Positions 33,538-44,708 of a stretch of DNA of 64,000 bases are shown piece by piece. The notes beneath the pieces were generated by a model, which did no database searches, was not told the DNA's origin, and saw nothing but the letters and a program-made list of their open reading frames with translations. The stretch comes from Plantago major. Lineage: Eukaryota > Streptophyta > Magnoliopsida > Lamiales > Plantaginaceae. Position 1 is the stretch's first letter. Each line of letters opens with the position of its first letter. The stretch spans positions 84,745,914 to 84,809,913 of the forward strand of contig CM048839.1 of the NCBI GenBank assembly GCA_026545765.1, given 5' to 3'. Position numbers and translations under genes: made by a program.

Positions 33538-34147
33538 CCCAATTAGGGGATAGAAACAAGCCGGCCCTTCTCACAACGCCTTTATTCGCCAATGGCGTTT
33601 ACACCCCCAAAAACGCCTATGGAAAGTCCATTTTACCCCCACTATTTAATCACTTACCCACCTCATCTTTCATTCATAATCATTCATAACACATTTTCAT
33701 TCTCTCTAATATTTCTCTCCTTTCTCAAAAACCCTCCTACCACCAATAGCCACCCAACAGTCCAACTATATTATTGAAATCTATATATACCTTCTTAATG
33801 TGTATTACTGTCTACTAATACAGTCGTCGGACTGTATTACTTAACTCTACTAATACAATCAAACAAATTATGAAGCGTAAAAATACAATTTTTGTTAGAA
33901 AACGAAAAAAAGAATGAACAAAATTTGATCTGAAAAATTAAAATAAACATTTGAAGAGGTGAAATGATATTAAAAATTATTTTTAGAAGTGTTAGTTATT
34001 TTTTGAATAGGTAAGGGGCATAAATGTCCAACCATGGGGGTACAAAAATATTTGGCCTTTTTTTCATTTTGTCAATTTATTGTAGGCCTTTTTTTGTTAT
34101 TTGGGTGCAAAATTTATCTATGGCATCAATTCTCCCCCAATTAGGGG
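33538..34147. mobile_element. 586-bp insert flanked by 12-bp direct repeats, unclassified
   Basis: CCCAATTAGGGG occurs at 33538-33549 and again at 34136-34147. The 586 bp between begin ATAGAAACAAGCC and end CATCAATTCTCC. No inverted repeats and no coding sequence were recognised. Duplications of this length fit a LINE/SINE-type or Mutator-type insertion, but type is unresolved. It sits about 230 bp upstream of the ATXR6-like ATG. Confidence 0.5.
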
Positions 34148-34790
34148 GGGCAGGATGACCATTCGTCCCATCCGATCTCATCAAGTGGGCTGTGTCCCTT
34201 GCCCAAAAGTCCACTATTGATTGCACTTGTGTGTGTAATATTTCCTTCAATGCATGGTGAACTAAAATTTATTTAACCATAGTTTATTCACAATTTTGTA
34301 ATATATTCTATCTAAATTCCAAAAATTAAAAGTATAGGGTTTTTAAAAAGTATGTTTTCAATAACAATGTTGGGCTGTTCTGAGGTCGAACACCATTAGC
34401 CCTGCCTGACAACAATGGATTGAATTGATTGTATACCATTTCATCTAAATGTCTATATCAAATCGGCTTGTGCCAACAAAGCGATCGTACTTTTACCCTA
34501 TAAATATTAAAATATTCAAAATTATAAATATTATGCAAAATATCAAAAATTTCCTCTAAAAAACATTAAATTATCTACGTTTTATTTCATGTAATTATTA
34601 TTTATTATAATCTTTATTAATTTATTTATTAATATTATTATTAAATTGTTTCAAAATTTAATTGAAAATGGGACAACAACAGGAATCGCTTCTTGGACCT
34701 TGAAGGAATCATAAACAAACTCTTACCGCTCGGGCATGGCACTATGTTGTATAAAACTGAACTATTATGGTATATATCGACTATACCCGT
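34148..34790. other. AT-rich intergenic stretch
   Basis: No coding potential, repeat or regulatory site is recognised. The target duplication of LINE-2 follows at 34791. Confidence 0.5.
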
Positions 34791-34805
34791 AAGACCATGC
34801 ATCTC
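34791..34805 (+). repeat. Left target-site duplication of LINE-2
   Basis: AAGACCATGCATCTC, identical to 39890-39904. Confidence 0.9.
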
Positions 34806-34872
34806 TGTTGCTTTCCCGACGATAAGAATTTATAAAATACAACATACAATAGATTCGATTGTAAAAACCACG

Positions 34873-36495
34873 ATGCCGAAAAAGAAGAAGCCGGCCTCGC
34901 CGACGATTTCGGCGCAAAAGAGACCGGTGGGTCGACCTCGTAAGATTCAGGCGACCATCGACCTTTCTTCCCCTCCTGCTTCTCCGTTGCAACCTGGTGA
35001 TCGTGATGTCCTAATCCCTACGGCTGATTTGAATCCTCCTGCTGCTGCGCCACCTCTCCTTGCGCGTCCGGTGGATTGCTCTGCCGCGCCGCCTGTTGTG
35101 CAGGCCCTAACCCCTGAGTCCGATTTGATTCCTTCTGCTACGCCTCTCTCCTTGCAGACGGTGGAAGCCTCTGCGCCGCTTTGTTGTCCGTAATCGTCCC
35201 TATGATCGATGTGTCGGGGAAACTCGTTGATTCTGAGCTGATTGTTTTGCCGGACCTTCTCCTACAGTCTGATTTGTCCGGAAAACCCCCTGATTCTGAT
35301 CGAGATCCACCGAAAAAAATTAGCCCTACCTCTGAACCTTCTGTTGCGTGCTTGGGTGAGTCTTCACAACAACCTGCCCAAGCAAAATCACCGACTACCT
35401 GGATTGATATTATTAAGGTAACAGGACTTCCGAACGTGGTATGAACATTGATTATACCGCCCTGCCTTTGGTTGATGGTGCAGTCATTATTCAGATTGAG
35501 GATGAAGATATAGAATCGGAGCTGGATTTTTGGAAAAATTCATTAATCATGTATGTCGTGGATAATTCTCTGTCGATGAATGCCGTCAAGAACTTTATGC
35601 TAAAAGTTTGGACTTCCATTGAATTACCTGAACTTTATTATAATGAGGAAGGGTACTTTATTATACGATTTCAATCTGCAAAGGACAAGAGTTTAGTTGA
35701 TGAAGGTGGACCTTATTACATCTATGGACATCCGATGATACTACGCGATTGGACACGAAACTTTGAACTGAAGGAGGATATGTTGCGTATTGCTCGAATC
35801 TGGGTAAAATTACCTCAGCTCCCTTTATATCTATGGCGGGGCAAAAGTCCGCTAAAATTGCGAGTGCTATAGGTTCACCTCTCTATACTGATGAGTGCAC
35901 GGCGAAGAAACTTCGGATTTCTTATGCCAGGATTCTTGTTGAGGTTGACATAACTCAAGACTTATGCCAGTTTATTATGATAAAGGATAAACAGGGTAAC
36001 TCGTTAAAGCAACCGGTGGAATATGAGTGGCAACCGCTTTTCTGTCAAACATGCCAGAAAATTGGACATTCCTGTGGAACTGGACAACCAAAGAATATTG
36101 ATCACACCCGAGTACAGAAACATGGTAGAAGACAAGAATCACGCCCAACAGGAGGTGGGCAGCAAACTGGGCGATGGGTTCCTCGCAAAGAGCAGCCGCG
36201 TAAGCAGGCTGCAACAAATAGCCATAACGCCGCGCCAGTACAAAATATCCAGGCACAGATTGATGCTAGCGGAGTGGTTACTGTTACGGATCAGACTGGG
36301 AGGGATGCGGAACATTTGGGTAAGGATACCGGAGGCTGGTCCCCTGTTAGACGTCGAAGTGGATCCCCTCCTCGTCAGCCCCGTCAGCAAATTGATACTG
36401 GAACATGTGCGAATAATCTAGCTACTCAGAACGGTTTTGCCTCATTGGAACTTGGGTCTGGTTCTGGTGAGGACCAAAACCACGATATATGTTAG
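34873..36495 (+). pseudogene. LINE-2 ORF1 (AT-hook-like motif, DUF4283, CCHC knuckle), frameshifted
   Basis: The ATG at 34873 is 67 bp inside the element. An AT-hook-like KRPVGRPRK lies near the N terminus (34918-34944). Frame breaks occur near 35185, 35440 and 35850. DUF4283 spans about 35500-35960 (FWKNSLIMYV, LPELYYNEEGYFIIRF). The zinc knuckle CQTCQKIGHSC (about 36043-36075) is intact, unlike in LINE-1. The C terminus is basic and glutamine-rich. The stop TAG at 36493-36495 overlaps the ORF2 start. Confidence 0.87.
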
Positions 36496-39400
36496 CCTGG
36501 AATGTTCGGGGGCTCAATAAGGTCGCTAAGCATAAGGAGATTGGCTCCCGTCTCCTAGAGTGGAATGTTAGTATAGCAGGCCTACTGGAAACACGAGTTA
36601 AACAAGAAAATATGGAGAGAATCAGAAAGCGTCTGGGTAACAGATGGAACTTCTGGGATAACTATTCTTCGCATGTTTTGGGGCGGATCTGGATTCTATG
36701 GGACCCCAACCGGGTTAGGGTTGATTTCATAAGCTGCACTGATTAGTTAATTCATTGCCGTTGGATTGACTCAGATGGTGTTGGTAGGGGTTTTGTCACT
36801 TTCATTTACGCACATAATCACTTACAGGATAGATTGCGGTTGTGGCAAGATATTCAAACATTGGCTTTGGGTATAAGTGAGCAGTGGATTTGTGTAGGGG
36901 ATTTTAATAATGTTCTCACGTGTGAGGATCGGATTGGTGGAAACCCTGTGACGGAGCATGAATACAGAGACCTTGTTGATATGATGGATGAGGTGGGATT
37001 TTTTTAGGTTCATATGGCAGGAGAACGATTTACATGGTCGAATAAACATACTCACGGCACCATATATTTGCGCATAGATAGAGCTCTGGGTAATGTTGCT
37101 TGGCTCCAAGCCAATCCAAACGTGGAGATTGGGGTGTTAGAGCCGGGACTTTCTGATCATTCCCCTTTACGCTTCAAGAATATTTTGAATTTTCGGAGCC
37201 GGATTTCACGTTTCAGATTCATAAATTATACAGCTCATCTGGGGGAGTTTAATGAAGTGGTTGCTCATTCGTGGAGGCAACCTGGACCGGTTGATGCACA
37301 GTTTCGACTGTGGTCTAAGCTTAAGCGACTCCGACCGGCTATAAAGAGGTTACAGAAGAAGATCCGTGGCTCCGCAAAATTGGTTTAGCAAATGCGTGAC
37401 CAGCTTCAGCAGAAGCAAGAGTCACTTCGACTCAACAGGTTCGATTCTGCAATAATTCAGCAGGTGAAGGCTGCAACTACAAACCTTGAGATCTGATTAG
37501 AGATTGATGAACACATCCTACGTCAAAAATCGAAAATTGATTGGATCCAACTTGGGGATGGTAATACGTCTTTCTTTCATGCACAACTTAAAGAACGGAA
37601 CCGTCGGGTTGGGATTCGTAGGCTAGTAAATGAGGATGGCCTTGTCTTGCTGCGAGATGAGGAATTTGAGGATGAAATCTTGGATTTTTACTCTAATTTA
37701 GTGGGGCAGACCACAGCCAATAGAGAAGGGATTGATATTGATATACTACGATCTGGGAAACGACTCTACCATACAGATAGGAGTCTGCTGATCCGGCCCG
37801 TAACATGCGAAGAGATTGATGCTGCACTGAAAGATATGGGAGATCTCAAGGCTCCGGGAATTGATGGGTACAATGCTTTCTTTTTCAAGCGAGCTTGGCA
37901 TTCTATTAAATAGGATGTATATGCAGCGGTTTTTGACTTCTTTGATACAACTGAGATGTACCCGGCCCTTAACTGCACTTTGGTCACCTTGATCCCAAAA
38001 ACACCGGAAGCATGTCGAGTTCGAGATATGAGGCCTATTGCTTGTTGCACCACGATCTATAAAATCATATCGAAGATTCTTACTGTGCGACTGGGCCGGT
38101 TATGATTTCGGTCATTGATGATAGTCAATCTGCCTTCCTTCCCGGCAAAGTGATACATGATAACATCCTCCTTGCGCAGGAACTAGTAAGGGGCTATAAT
38201 CGCAAAGGGATCTCACCACGTTGTATGATATAGATGGATATTCAGAAAGCTTATGACACAGTGGAATGGGGTGCCCTTGAGACAATTATGAAAGGATTGG
38301 GTGTGCCTGCTCAATTTATGCGATGGGTTATGTGTTGTGTTTCTACGGTATCTTATAAATGGGATGCCGTCTAAACTCCTTCGTGCACGCAGAGGTTTAC
38401 GTCAGGGTGATCCTCTCTCCCCTTCTCTTTTTGTGTTTATTATGGAATACTTACATTGATGCCTGCAAAAGTTAAAATCTATGTCGGATTTTAACTTCCA
38501 CCCGAAGTGCGAAAGACTTCACATTACCAATCTTTGTTTTGCGGATGATCTAATGCTTTTTATGAGGGGAGATTTGAAGTCGGTCCAGCTCTTGATGGCT
38601 CAATTTCAACACTTCTTGGGTGCTACTAGACTACGGGCTAGTATTACAAAAACAAAGGTTTTCTGCGGAGGGCTTAATCAGGAGAGCCGCATGCTAATAC
38701 TTGCGGCAACTGGCTTCACGGCGGGCTGCCTGCCTATCCGGTATTTGGGTGTTCCACTCTCCCAAAGATCTTTAACAACCGCACAATACCAACCGCTGGT
38801 GGACAAAATCCTAATACGCATCAATCATTGGTCTACACGTCTTCCCAATCCCTAAGAGGGTTCTTGATCACATCCAGTGTATATGTCGTAGTTTCCTCTG
38901 GAGTGGTAAGGATAGAAACTACAGAAAAGCACTTGTCTCATGGCAACAAGTGTGTTCTCCTCGAAGCTGTGGTGGATTAAATATCATCTCCTTGTCGGAA
39001 TGGAACAAAGCATTACTCTCCAAGCTCTTATGGAAAATTCAAACCAAAGTCGACACGCTTTGGATTAGATGGGTTCATATCTACTATATCAAACACCAAG
39101 AGATGGATGTGTGGAGGGTGCCTATGTGTTGCTCGGCGATTATCAAAGCTTTATATAAGATCCGGGATTCTATACAGGACAAACCTGAGTGTGGCGCAAC
39201 TCTGGCGAATGATGTTCGGTTCGTAGCCTTTCTTGCATGTTAAGGACTGCCATCCTAAGGTTGATTGGCGTGATTTAGTGATACGAAACTCTGCTAGGCC
39301 AAAGGCGCGATTTATATTATGGTTGGCTTTACATCGTCGGTTGGCAACGAAGGATCGTTTAGCTCTCTTTGGTATAAATACGGATGGGGCCTGTTCTTTC

Positions 39401-39745
39401 TGTAATGAGATGGAGTCGGTGGATCATCTCTTTTTCAACTGCCCTATTACGTATGCAATCATGAAAGGGGGATTACAATGGCTGCGTGTCTCCCACCCAC
39501 CGCTTGCGGATTGGACCCATCTCATTAGATGGATGCGCATACACTCACGAGGAAAAAGCTCCAAAGCGGTAGTCTTCCGGGCACTTATCGCAGAAACCGT
39601 TTATCATATTTGGATGGAACGAAACGCTAGGATCTTTCAGCAAAGGAGATGTGCTGTCCCGGATATTGTACAAGAAGTTAAGCTGGCAATTCGACTCAAA
39701 TGCAGGGCGGGAAAGGCTGCTGCCTTCATTCACCAGTTAGATTAG
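36489..39745 (+). pseudogene. LINE-2 ORF2 (endonuclease, reverse transcriptase, zf-RVT), many stops
   Basis: The ATG at 36489 overlaps the ORF1 stop in the string ATGTTAG. The endonuclease is recognisable in pieces (LLETRVKQ, CVGDFNNVL, SNKHTHGTIYLRIDRALG, LSDHSPL), with stops near 36744, 37005 and 37386. RT pieces follow: LKAPGIDGYN (37840-37875), RGLRQGDPLSP near 38393, and LCFADDLMLF near 38535 with the catalytic FADD kept. The zf-RVT tail (39233-39745) has CSFCNEMESVDHLFFNCP. Confidence 0.87.
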
Positions 39746-39889
39746 ATTACTTTTGTTTTCTTACATGAGACTATATTAGTATTAATTTAGTTTTCAGTCT
39801 TTATTTTGGGCTTCGACTCGCTTTATTCATCCCCTAATTGTTCGCACACTATTTTTTTGGGAAGTAATAAGACAAGTTCTTTCGTACCA

Positions 39890-39904
39890 AAGACCATGCA
39901 TCTC
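39890..39904 (+). repeat. Right target-site duplication of LINE-2
   Basis: AAGACCATGCATCTC, directly after the LINE-2 3' end. Confidence 0.9.
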
Positions 39905-41662
39905 CAGTAGATACAACTTTCTTCAACCCACTCTCTCTGCCACGTCAACATTCCACTCACTGCAACCCTCTTTGCAACTGTCTACAATTCTCTACTCTAA
40001 CGGTTGAGATCCAAAATATTTTATTTTATCATTTCTCTTAAACTTCAGTTTTCATTTCATTTTCTTTTTTACTTTCGTTTTAAACTTCATTCTTCATTTC
40101 ATTTTAAATGTCGTTAATTAATTATTACATCACATTAATTTAAAAAAATTACATTGTTTAAAAATAAAAATTATATTACTTCAAAATAAAATATTAAATA
40201 ATTTAAATTAAAAATTAAAAATTTTACATTTTTCAAATATGCTTTACATTTTATTGCATGTGTGATTTTAATTTTAAATAATTTCCATTTGAAATTTTAC
40301 AAGTAATGGTGTGTCTCAATTGTTTTAAATATTATTGTTACATTTAATATATATTCAACTGAAATAGAAAAAGAAAAGAAAAGAAAAAAATAAAATAGAA
40401 TATAAAACAAAATAAATAAACAAATAAATGAAAAAAAACAAGAAAGAAATAAGAAAGAAAAAGAGAGAGAGAGAAGGGATTAAGGGAAACGAGAGAAACA
40501 AATGAAACAACACATGAAACAAATTTTAAAAAAAATGGTTTTGTTATATTGGCATACTAAAATTTGGGGCAACCCCATCCTCAAGTGTAGTCGAGCGCAG
40601 AGTCGAGGTCAAAAGGTGTTGCAAAATGGTTTTGCAACACTGCTCGAGACAGTTTAAGATTATAATTATGGCACAATGATAAGAACTTGTAGTTATTCTT
40701 TTGCGTTTCAGCATGATAGAGAATTTCAACTGAGAAGTGTGGAAATGCAATAAATCTGTTGAAGTACCTTAGTCTATTCTTGAAAAGGAAACGAAGACTA
40801 CAAAAATAACAAATCTCGAACAATCCTCTACTCAAGCGATTCAAGGTACTGAATACAGTACACCACACAAGGAGAGTTCATCAACTGACAAATCTTGTTT
40901 AGATCCGCACAACGCCAAAAGAATTACCAAATGGGCTAGAGGCCATCCACCTAGCACGGTATTCTTCGGATACTTCATATGAAACACAGAGCTAAAGTCA
41001 CCTTTAAAGCATCATTCTTGTCAGTTTTTATATACTTCAATAATATAAATATATATTCAATTTTCCACATAAGTATAATGATTGACACCCAAAAGTTAAA
41101 GTCAACATAAAATACCAACTCCATACAATTAATTTAGTCAAAAGTAATATTGTCTTATTTTTCCCAAAAAAAGAAACGGGAAGGTTCGAGCGGACGTCGG
41201 AAGTACTTTATGAAAATGTTGTTTTGCAGTTGACGATTATTCATATTACTAGGAAAATTGTATACATTGACTTTGAATTCTGTTTTAAATTGTTCGATGA
41301 TGTATTGAACCTCTAGTTATTTTAATTTGACTTATTATTTGAATGTATTTTCTATCACGTATTACCTACAAAAAGTTAATCATGCCGCGGCATTGTCACA
41401 GGCAGTTTCAGTAAGACAGAAGAAGAGAATTTCATCAGAAAACAATATTGCCAAATATCAACATAATGTGAAAAGTACACTAAAAAGTTTTGATTCAAAA
41501 AAAAAAAAAAAAAAAAAAAGTTTGCCTACCCACCTATAACATAGCTCCGCCCATGATGCAATGCATTTTCCGCTTGCCTGATCGAGGTAACATGGTTCGA
41601 TCCAGCCGTCTTAATTCAAAGCATATGTGAAACGATCGCTTACAACAATATGAAACCAAAGA
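39905..41662. other. AT-rich intergenic stretch with a poly-A run
   Basis: No gene is supported. 40030-40540 is low-complexity A/T. A 23-base A run at 41497-41519 could be the tail of a retroposed sequence on the plus strand, but no duplication or coding remnant was found upstream. Open frames such as 40581-40868 minus lack domains. Confidence 0.5.
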
Positions 41663-41673
41663 GACAAAAGGGC
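41663..41673 (+). repeat. Left target-site duplication of LINE-4
   Basis: GACAAAAGGGC, matching 48942-48952. Confidence 0.78.
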
Positions 41674-43109
41674 CCCTCACGGCTCCACCGCCACCACCAG
41701 CTCCAAATTTAGCCTCCGCTACCTTAGACCCTCAAACTCAACTCAGTCCCCAGCCTTCTATAACAGATGTTATAGATAAAGAGAGCCCCTCTTCTCAGCC
41801 CACTCGCACTAGCTTTAAATCGGTGGTCCAGGCTAACACACCACCCACCTTTTTCAATGTTTGGCTTAACTCTCTACCTCCTGAAGCAAAAGATCATGTT
41901 AAATCTAGTGTCCAAATAGATCAAATCAACCATGCATCTTCGAATTCAGGTTTGTTAGAAGTTAAATTTTCAGATCAAGAATTAGATAGTTTTCAGAGAC
42001 CATGGAAATCAGCATTAATCATCCAAACTGTTGGATACAAAAGATCTATCCTGAACATTGAAAAACATCTGCAAGGACTTTGGAAACTTAGTACCTTGCC
42101 GGAGATTACATATCTCACGGGAGGTTTCTATATGTTAAAAACAAAGTCTCAAGAGGATCTTTTGAACATCCACTCTGGTGGCCCCTGGTTTTTGTTCAAA
42201 CATTATTTAGCAATTCAACAGTGGAAACCAACATTCCAAGCTTCAAAAGGAAAAATCGACTGTATGGCCATTTGGGTACAAATTCCTGAGTTACTAGTCG
42301 AGTTCTTTGACCCGTTTGCGCTATACAAAATTGGACCTCTTCTGGGAAAACCAATTAAAGTTGATTGGTACACAATGCAAGTTAAGAAAGGACGTTTTGC
42401 TAGGATTTGTGTTGAAATTCCCACATGCAAGCCACTTCCCAAATCAATTTTAATTGCAGGCGTGCATCAGGAACTAGTTTATGAGATTACGGTTGAATTT
42501 TGCTTTCAATGTGGTTGTTTAGGACATTTTAAGCCCCAATGTCCACAGGAAAAAGTTAATCTGCATCAGGATTCTGAGGGTCAGGCGTCTGAGATGAATG
42601 TGGATGCCATAGTTTTAGATAGGGTAGGAACTCAGGAAGACCTTCTCTCCCCACACGGATCTTCTAAACAGAGTTCTGAGCAGGACAAAGACAACCAGTG
42701 GAAAGTGGTGAGAAAAAGGAATAATGGAAAACGAGTTAGAGTGGAAGATTCTGATAATATTGGTCTCAAACAAGGAAAAGAGATGCAATCTGGAAATGAT
42801 TTGCACAGACAGGATAAAAATGGGGGACATAACTCGAAACATTCGCCGGCCAATAATGGAAAAGCCCTAGCCTTGAGTTCCAAGAAAAACAACATCAATG
42901 CGCCTACTTCTGCATTTAAGAAAGGAAACACAAAAGAACTGAAACTACAGAATCTTAATACTACTGTCTCAAGCAAAAATCAACCATTGGGGAAGGAAGG
43001 AAAAAGCAAATTTTCAGAGAGTAATCATGAAACGTGCAACAAAGGTGCAGTAAACGAAGAGGTTCCACCATTGGGAAACAACGATAACAACCGGAGCATG
43101 GATTCTTAG
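41674..43109 (+). pseudogene. LINE-4 ORF1 (DUF4283 and CCHC knuckle), N terminus missing
   Basis: Open from the truncated 5' end to TAG at 43107-43109 in one frame. It starts within a proline-rich segment with no ATG. DUF4283 spans about 41950-42420 (SALIIQTVGYKRSI, GPWFLFKHYLAIQQW). A zinc knuckle CFQCGCLGHFKPQC lies near 42500-42540, followed by a long charged, lysine/asparagine-rich tail. The protein would bind LINE RNA. Apart from the missing start it is the best preserved LINE ORF1 in the window. Confidence 0.85.
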
Positions 43110-44342
43110 ATCAACAACAACCAATCAATGGAGGAGATAACTAATCATCAGACGAGATATCAAAGCCAGATTTTTACACAAAATCCTTTCGAGATTCTTG
43201 GGAATGAGCAACAATAGGATGTTGGTAATGATTTATCGGCTTCAATTCTGGAAAAACAACAACTAGTTAATGTATTAACTAGTTCCGAAACACAATTGGG
43301 AGAGAAGAAACTTATTACTCTTGGAAACATTAATTCAATTAAGGAACCTAACAAAACCAATGACAAACACTCCAACAAGATCAGAGGACTCACAGGAACA
43401 AGACTCACAAATTCTCAGAACACAATCACTCATGGACATACTAGCTTCAACACCAGTACAGTCAGAGGAGAGGAGCACCAGCTCACAATCCCCTATGGTG
43501 TCTCCGTACACGCCTCTTCCACCGGCCATAGAGGAGGTGCAGACCACCACACAACTAATGCAAAAACCAATTAGGGCGAATTAGGAAGCACCACCAAGAG
43601 AGACTCCAGAGGTACACTTGACGATCAGGGCACCACCAATCATTGTACCGGAGATCAATCAGACACTGCTGCATGGAGACCAATTCAGGTGTTTGGCAAC
43701 AGCTACCATATCTAGGAATCGGAGAATGTACCTCACAGTCCAAGGTACCAGCAATTTCAGAGCAGGAGGAGGGCTTGACTCAGGGCCCAGTTAAGCCCCA
43801 CACCATCAATCAGGAGGCCAACCAGATCAACAGCCCTTCCTTGGCTTTACAGAGATAATTGCTGACGGGATTGCAGGCTATGATACCTCCTCTCAATCTG
43901 GTGTCCAGTTTCAGCTCTGTCTCCCAGCCAAGTCTTGTGAATGGAGCATCCAGGACGGCAGCTGTAATCCCCTCCACCACTCTGACCTTGGAAACACTTC
44001 CCCTGCCTACTCCAAGCGAGAACCCAACCCCAAACCCAACAAACCAAATATCAAACCAAACTCCCACATTCAGCCTAGGAAACCCAATGCCAAATCATCC
44101 AAGACCAAGACCAATAGAGCTTCCCTTGTTTCCCTTGACCTCAAACTCATCTCAGCTTTTAACCAGGGTCCTAAATCCACCTTTGCCACTGTCAAGACAG
44201 AGAACTCAACCTCCACCAGCATCCAGTGCCTTGACCCCAAGATTTCCCTCAACAACTCTGCTTCCAACTTACCATCAAAGTCCCTCTCCCCTTCCTCCTC
44301 CATCCAGCTCAATCCAACAAATGATAACGGCCCTCTTTGGGC

Positions 44343-44398
<56 letters not shown>

Positions 44399-44708
44399 TC
44401 CTCCACTGCTGATCTGAAACCCAAATGCACTGGAAGTTCTAAGTTCAAACGAATTCAACGTAAATCCTCTCCACTCAGAGCCAATTCTGATCCAGTCTTC
44501 ACGAGCAGCAGACTACATCCAACTAAATTACAATATGCTACTTGTACCCATAACATCAGGACCAGCTGTAATGCACAATGCAACAGTGGTACCTCATATA
44601 AACGGGGTGGAAGCGTCGATCACTCCCCTGTCTTTGCAAAACGTCACATGCCATATGTGGAGAGACCCGGAGACAGGGTCATGGATACCTCTAATTGATA
44701 GAGCATCA
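43110..44708 (+). other. LINE-4 ORF1-ORF2 interval, degenerate
   Basis: 1.6 kb of proline, serine and threonine-rich sequence that is open in changing frames (43296-43574, 43643-43858, 43859-44698). It is probably the decayed C terminus of a longer ORF1 plus spacer. It contains a (GA)26 microsatellite at 44345-44396, and no domain is recognised. Confidence 0.5.
44345..44396 (+). repeat. (GA)26 microsatellite
   Basis: 52 bp of perfect GA dinucleotide inside LINE-4, between ORF1 and ORF2. Confidence 0.95.

Larger units (their letters stand above)
34806..39889 (+). mobile_element. LINE-2: full-length but degenerate LINE of the LINE-1 family
   Basis: It is bounded by the 15-bp duplication AAGACCATGCATCTC at 34791-34805 and 39890-39904, so it is 5084 bp long. 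It has the same structure as LINE-1: ORF1 with DUF4283 and zinc knuckle, and ORF2 with endonuclease, reverse transcriptase and zf-RVT. Many stops and small deletions disable it, including a gap near 38850 that removes about 80 bp relative to LINE-3. Confidence 0.92.

Noticed and set aside
40581..40868. 95-codon minus-strand frame in the intergenic region
   Set aside because: Low-complexity composition, no start context or domain; likely chance.
41650..41652. ATG as the start of LINE-4 ORF1
   Set aside because: It lies outside the LINE, upstream of the 11-bp duplication, and is out of frame with ORF1.
43859..44698. A 279-codon open frame with a GA-encoded Arg/Glu repeat
   Set aside because: It spans a microsatellite, has no domain, and lies in the LINE-4 inter-ORF region.
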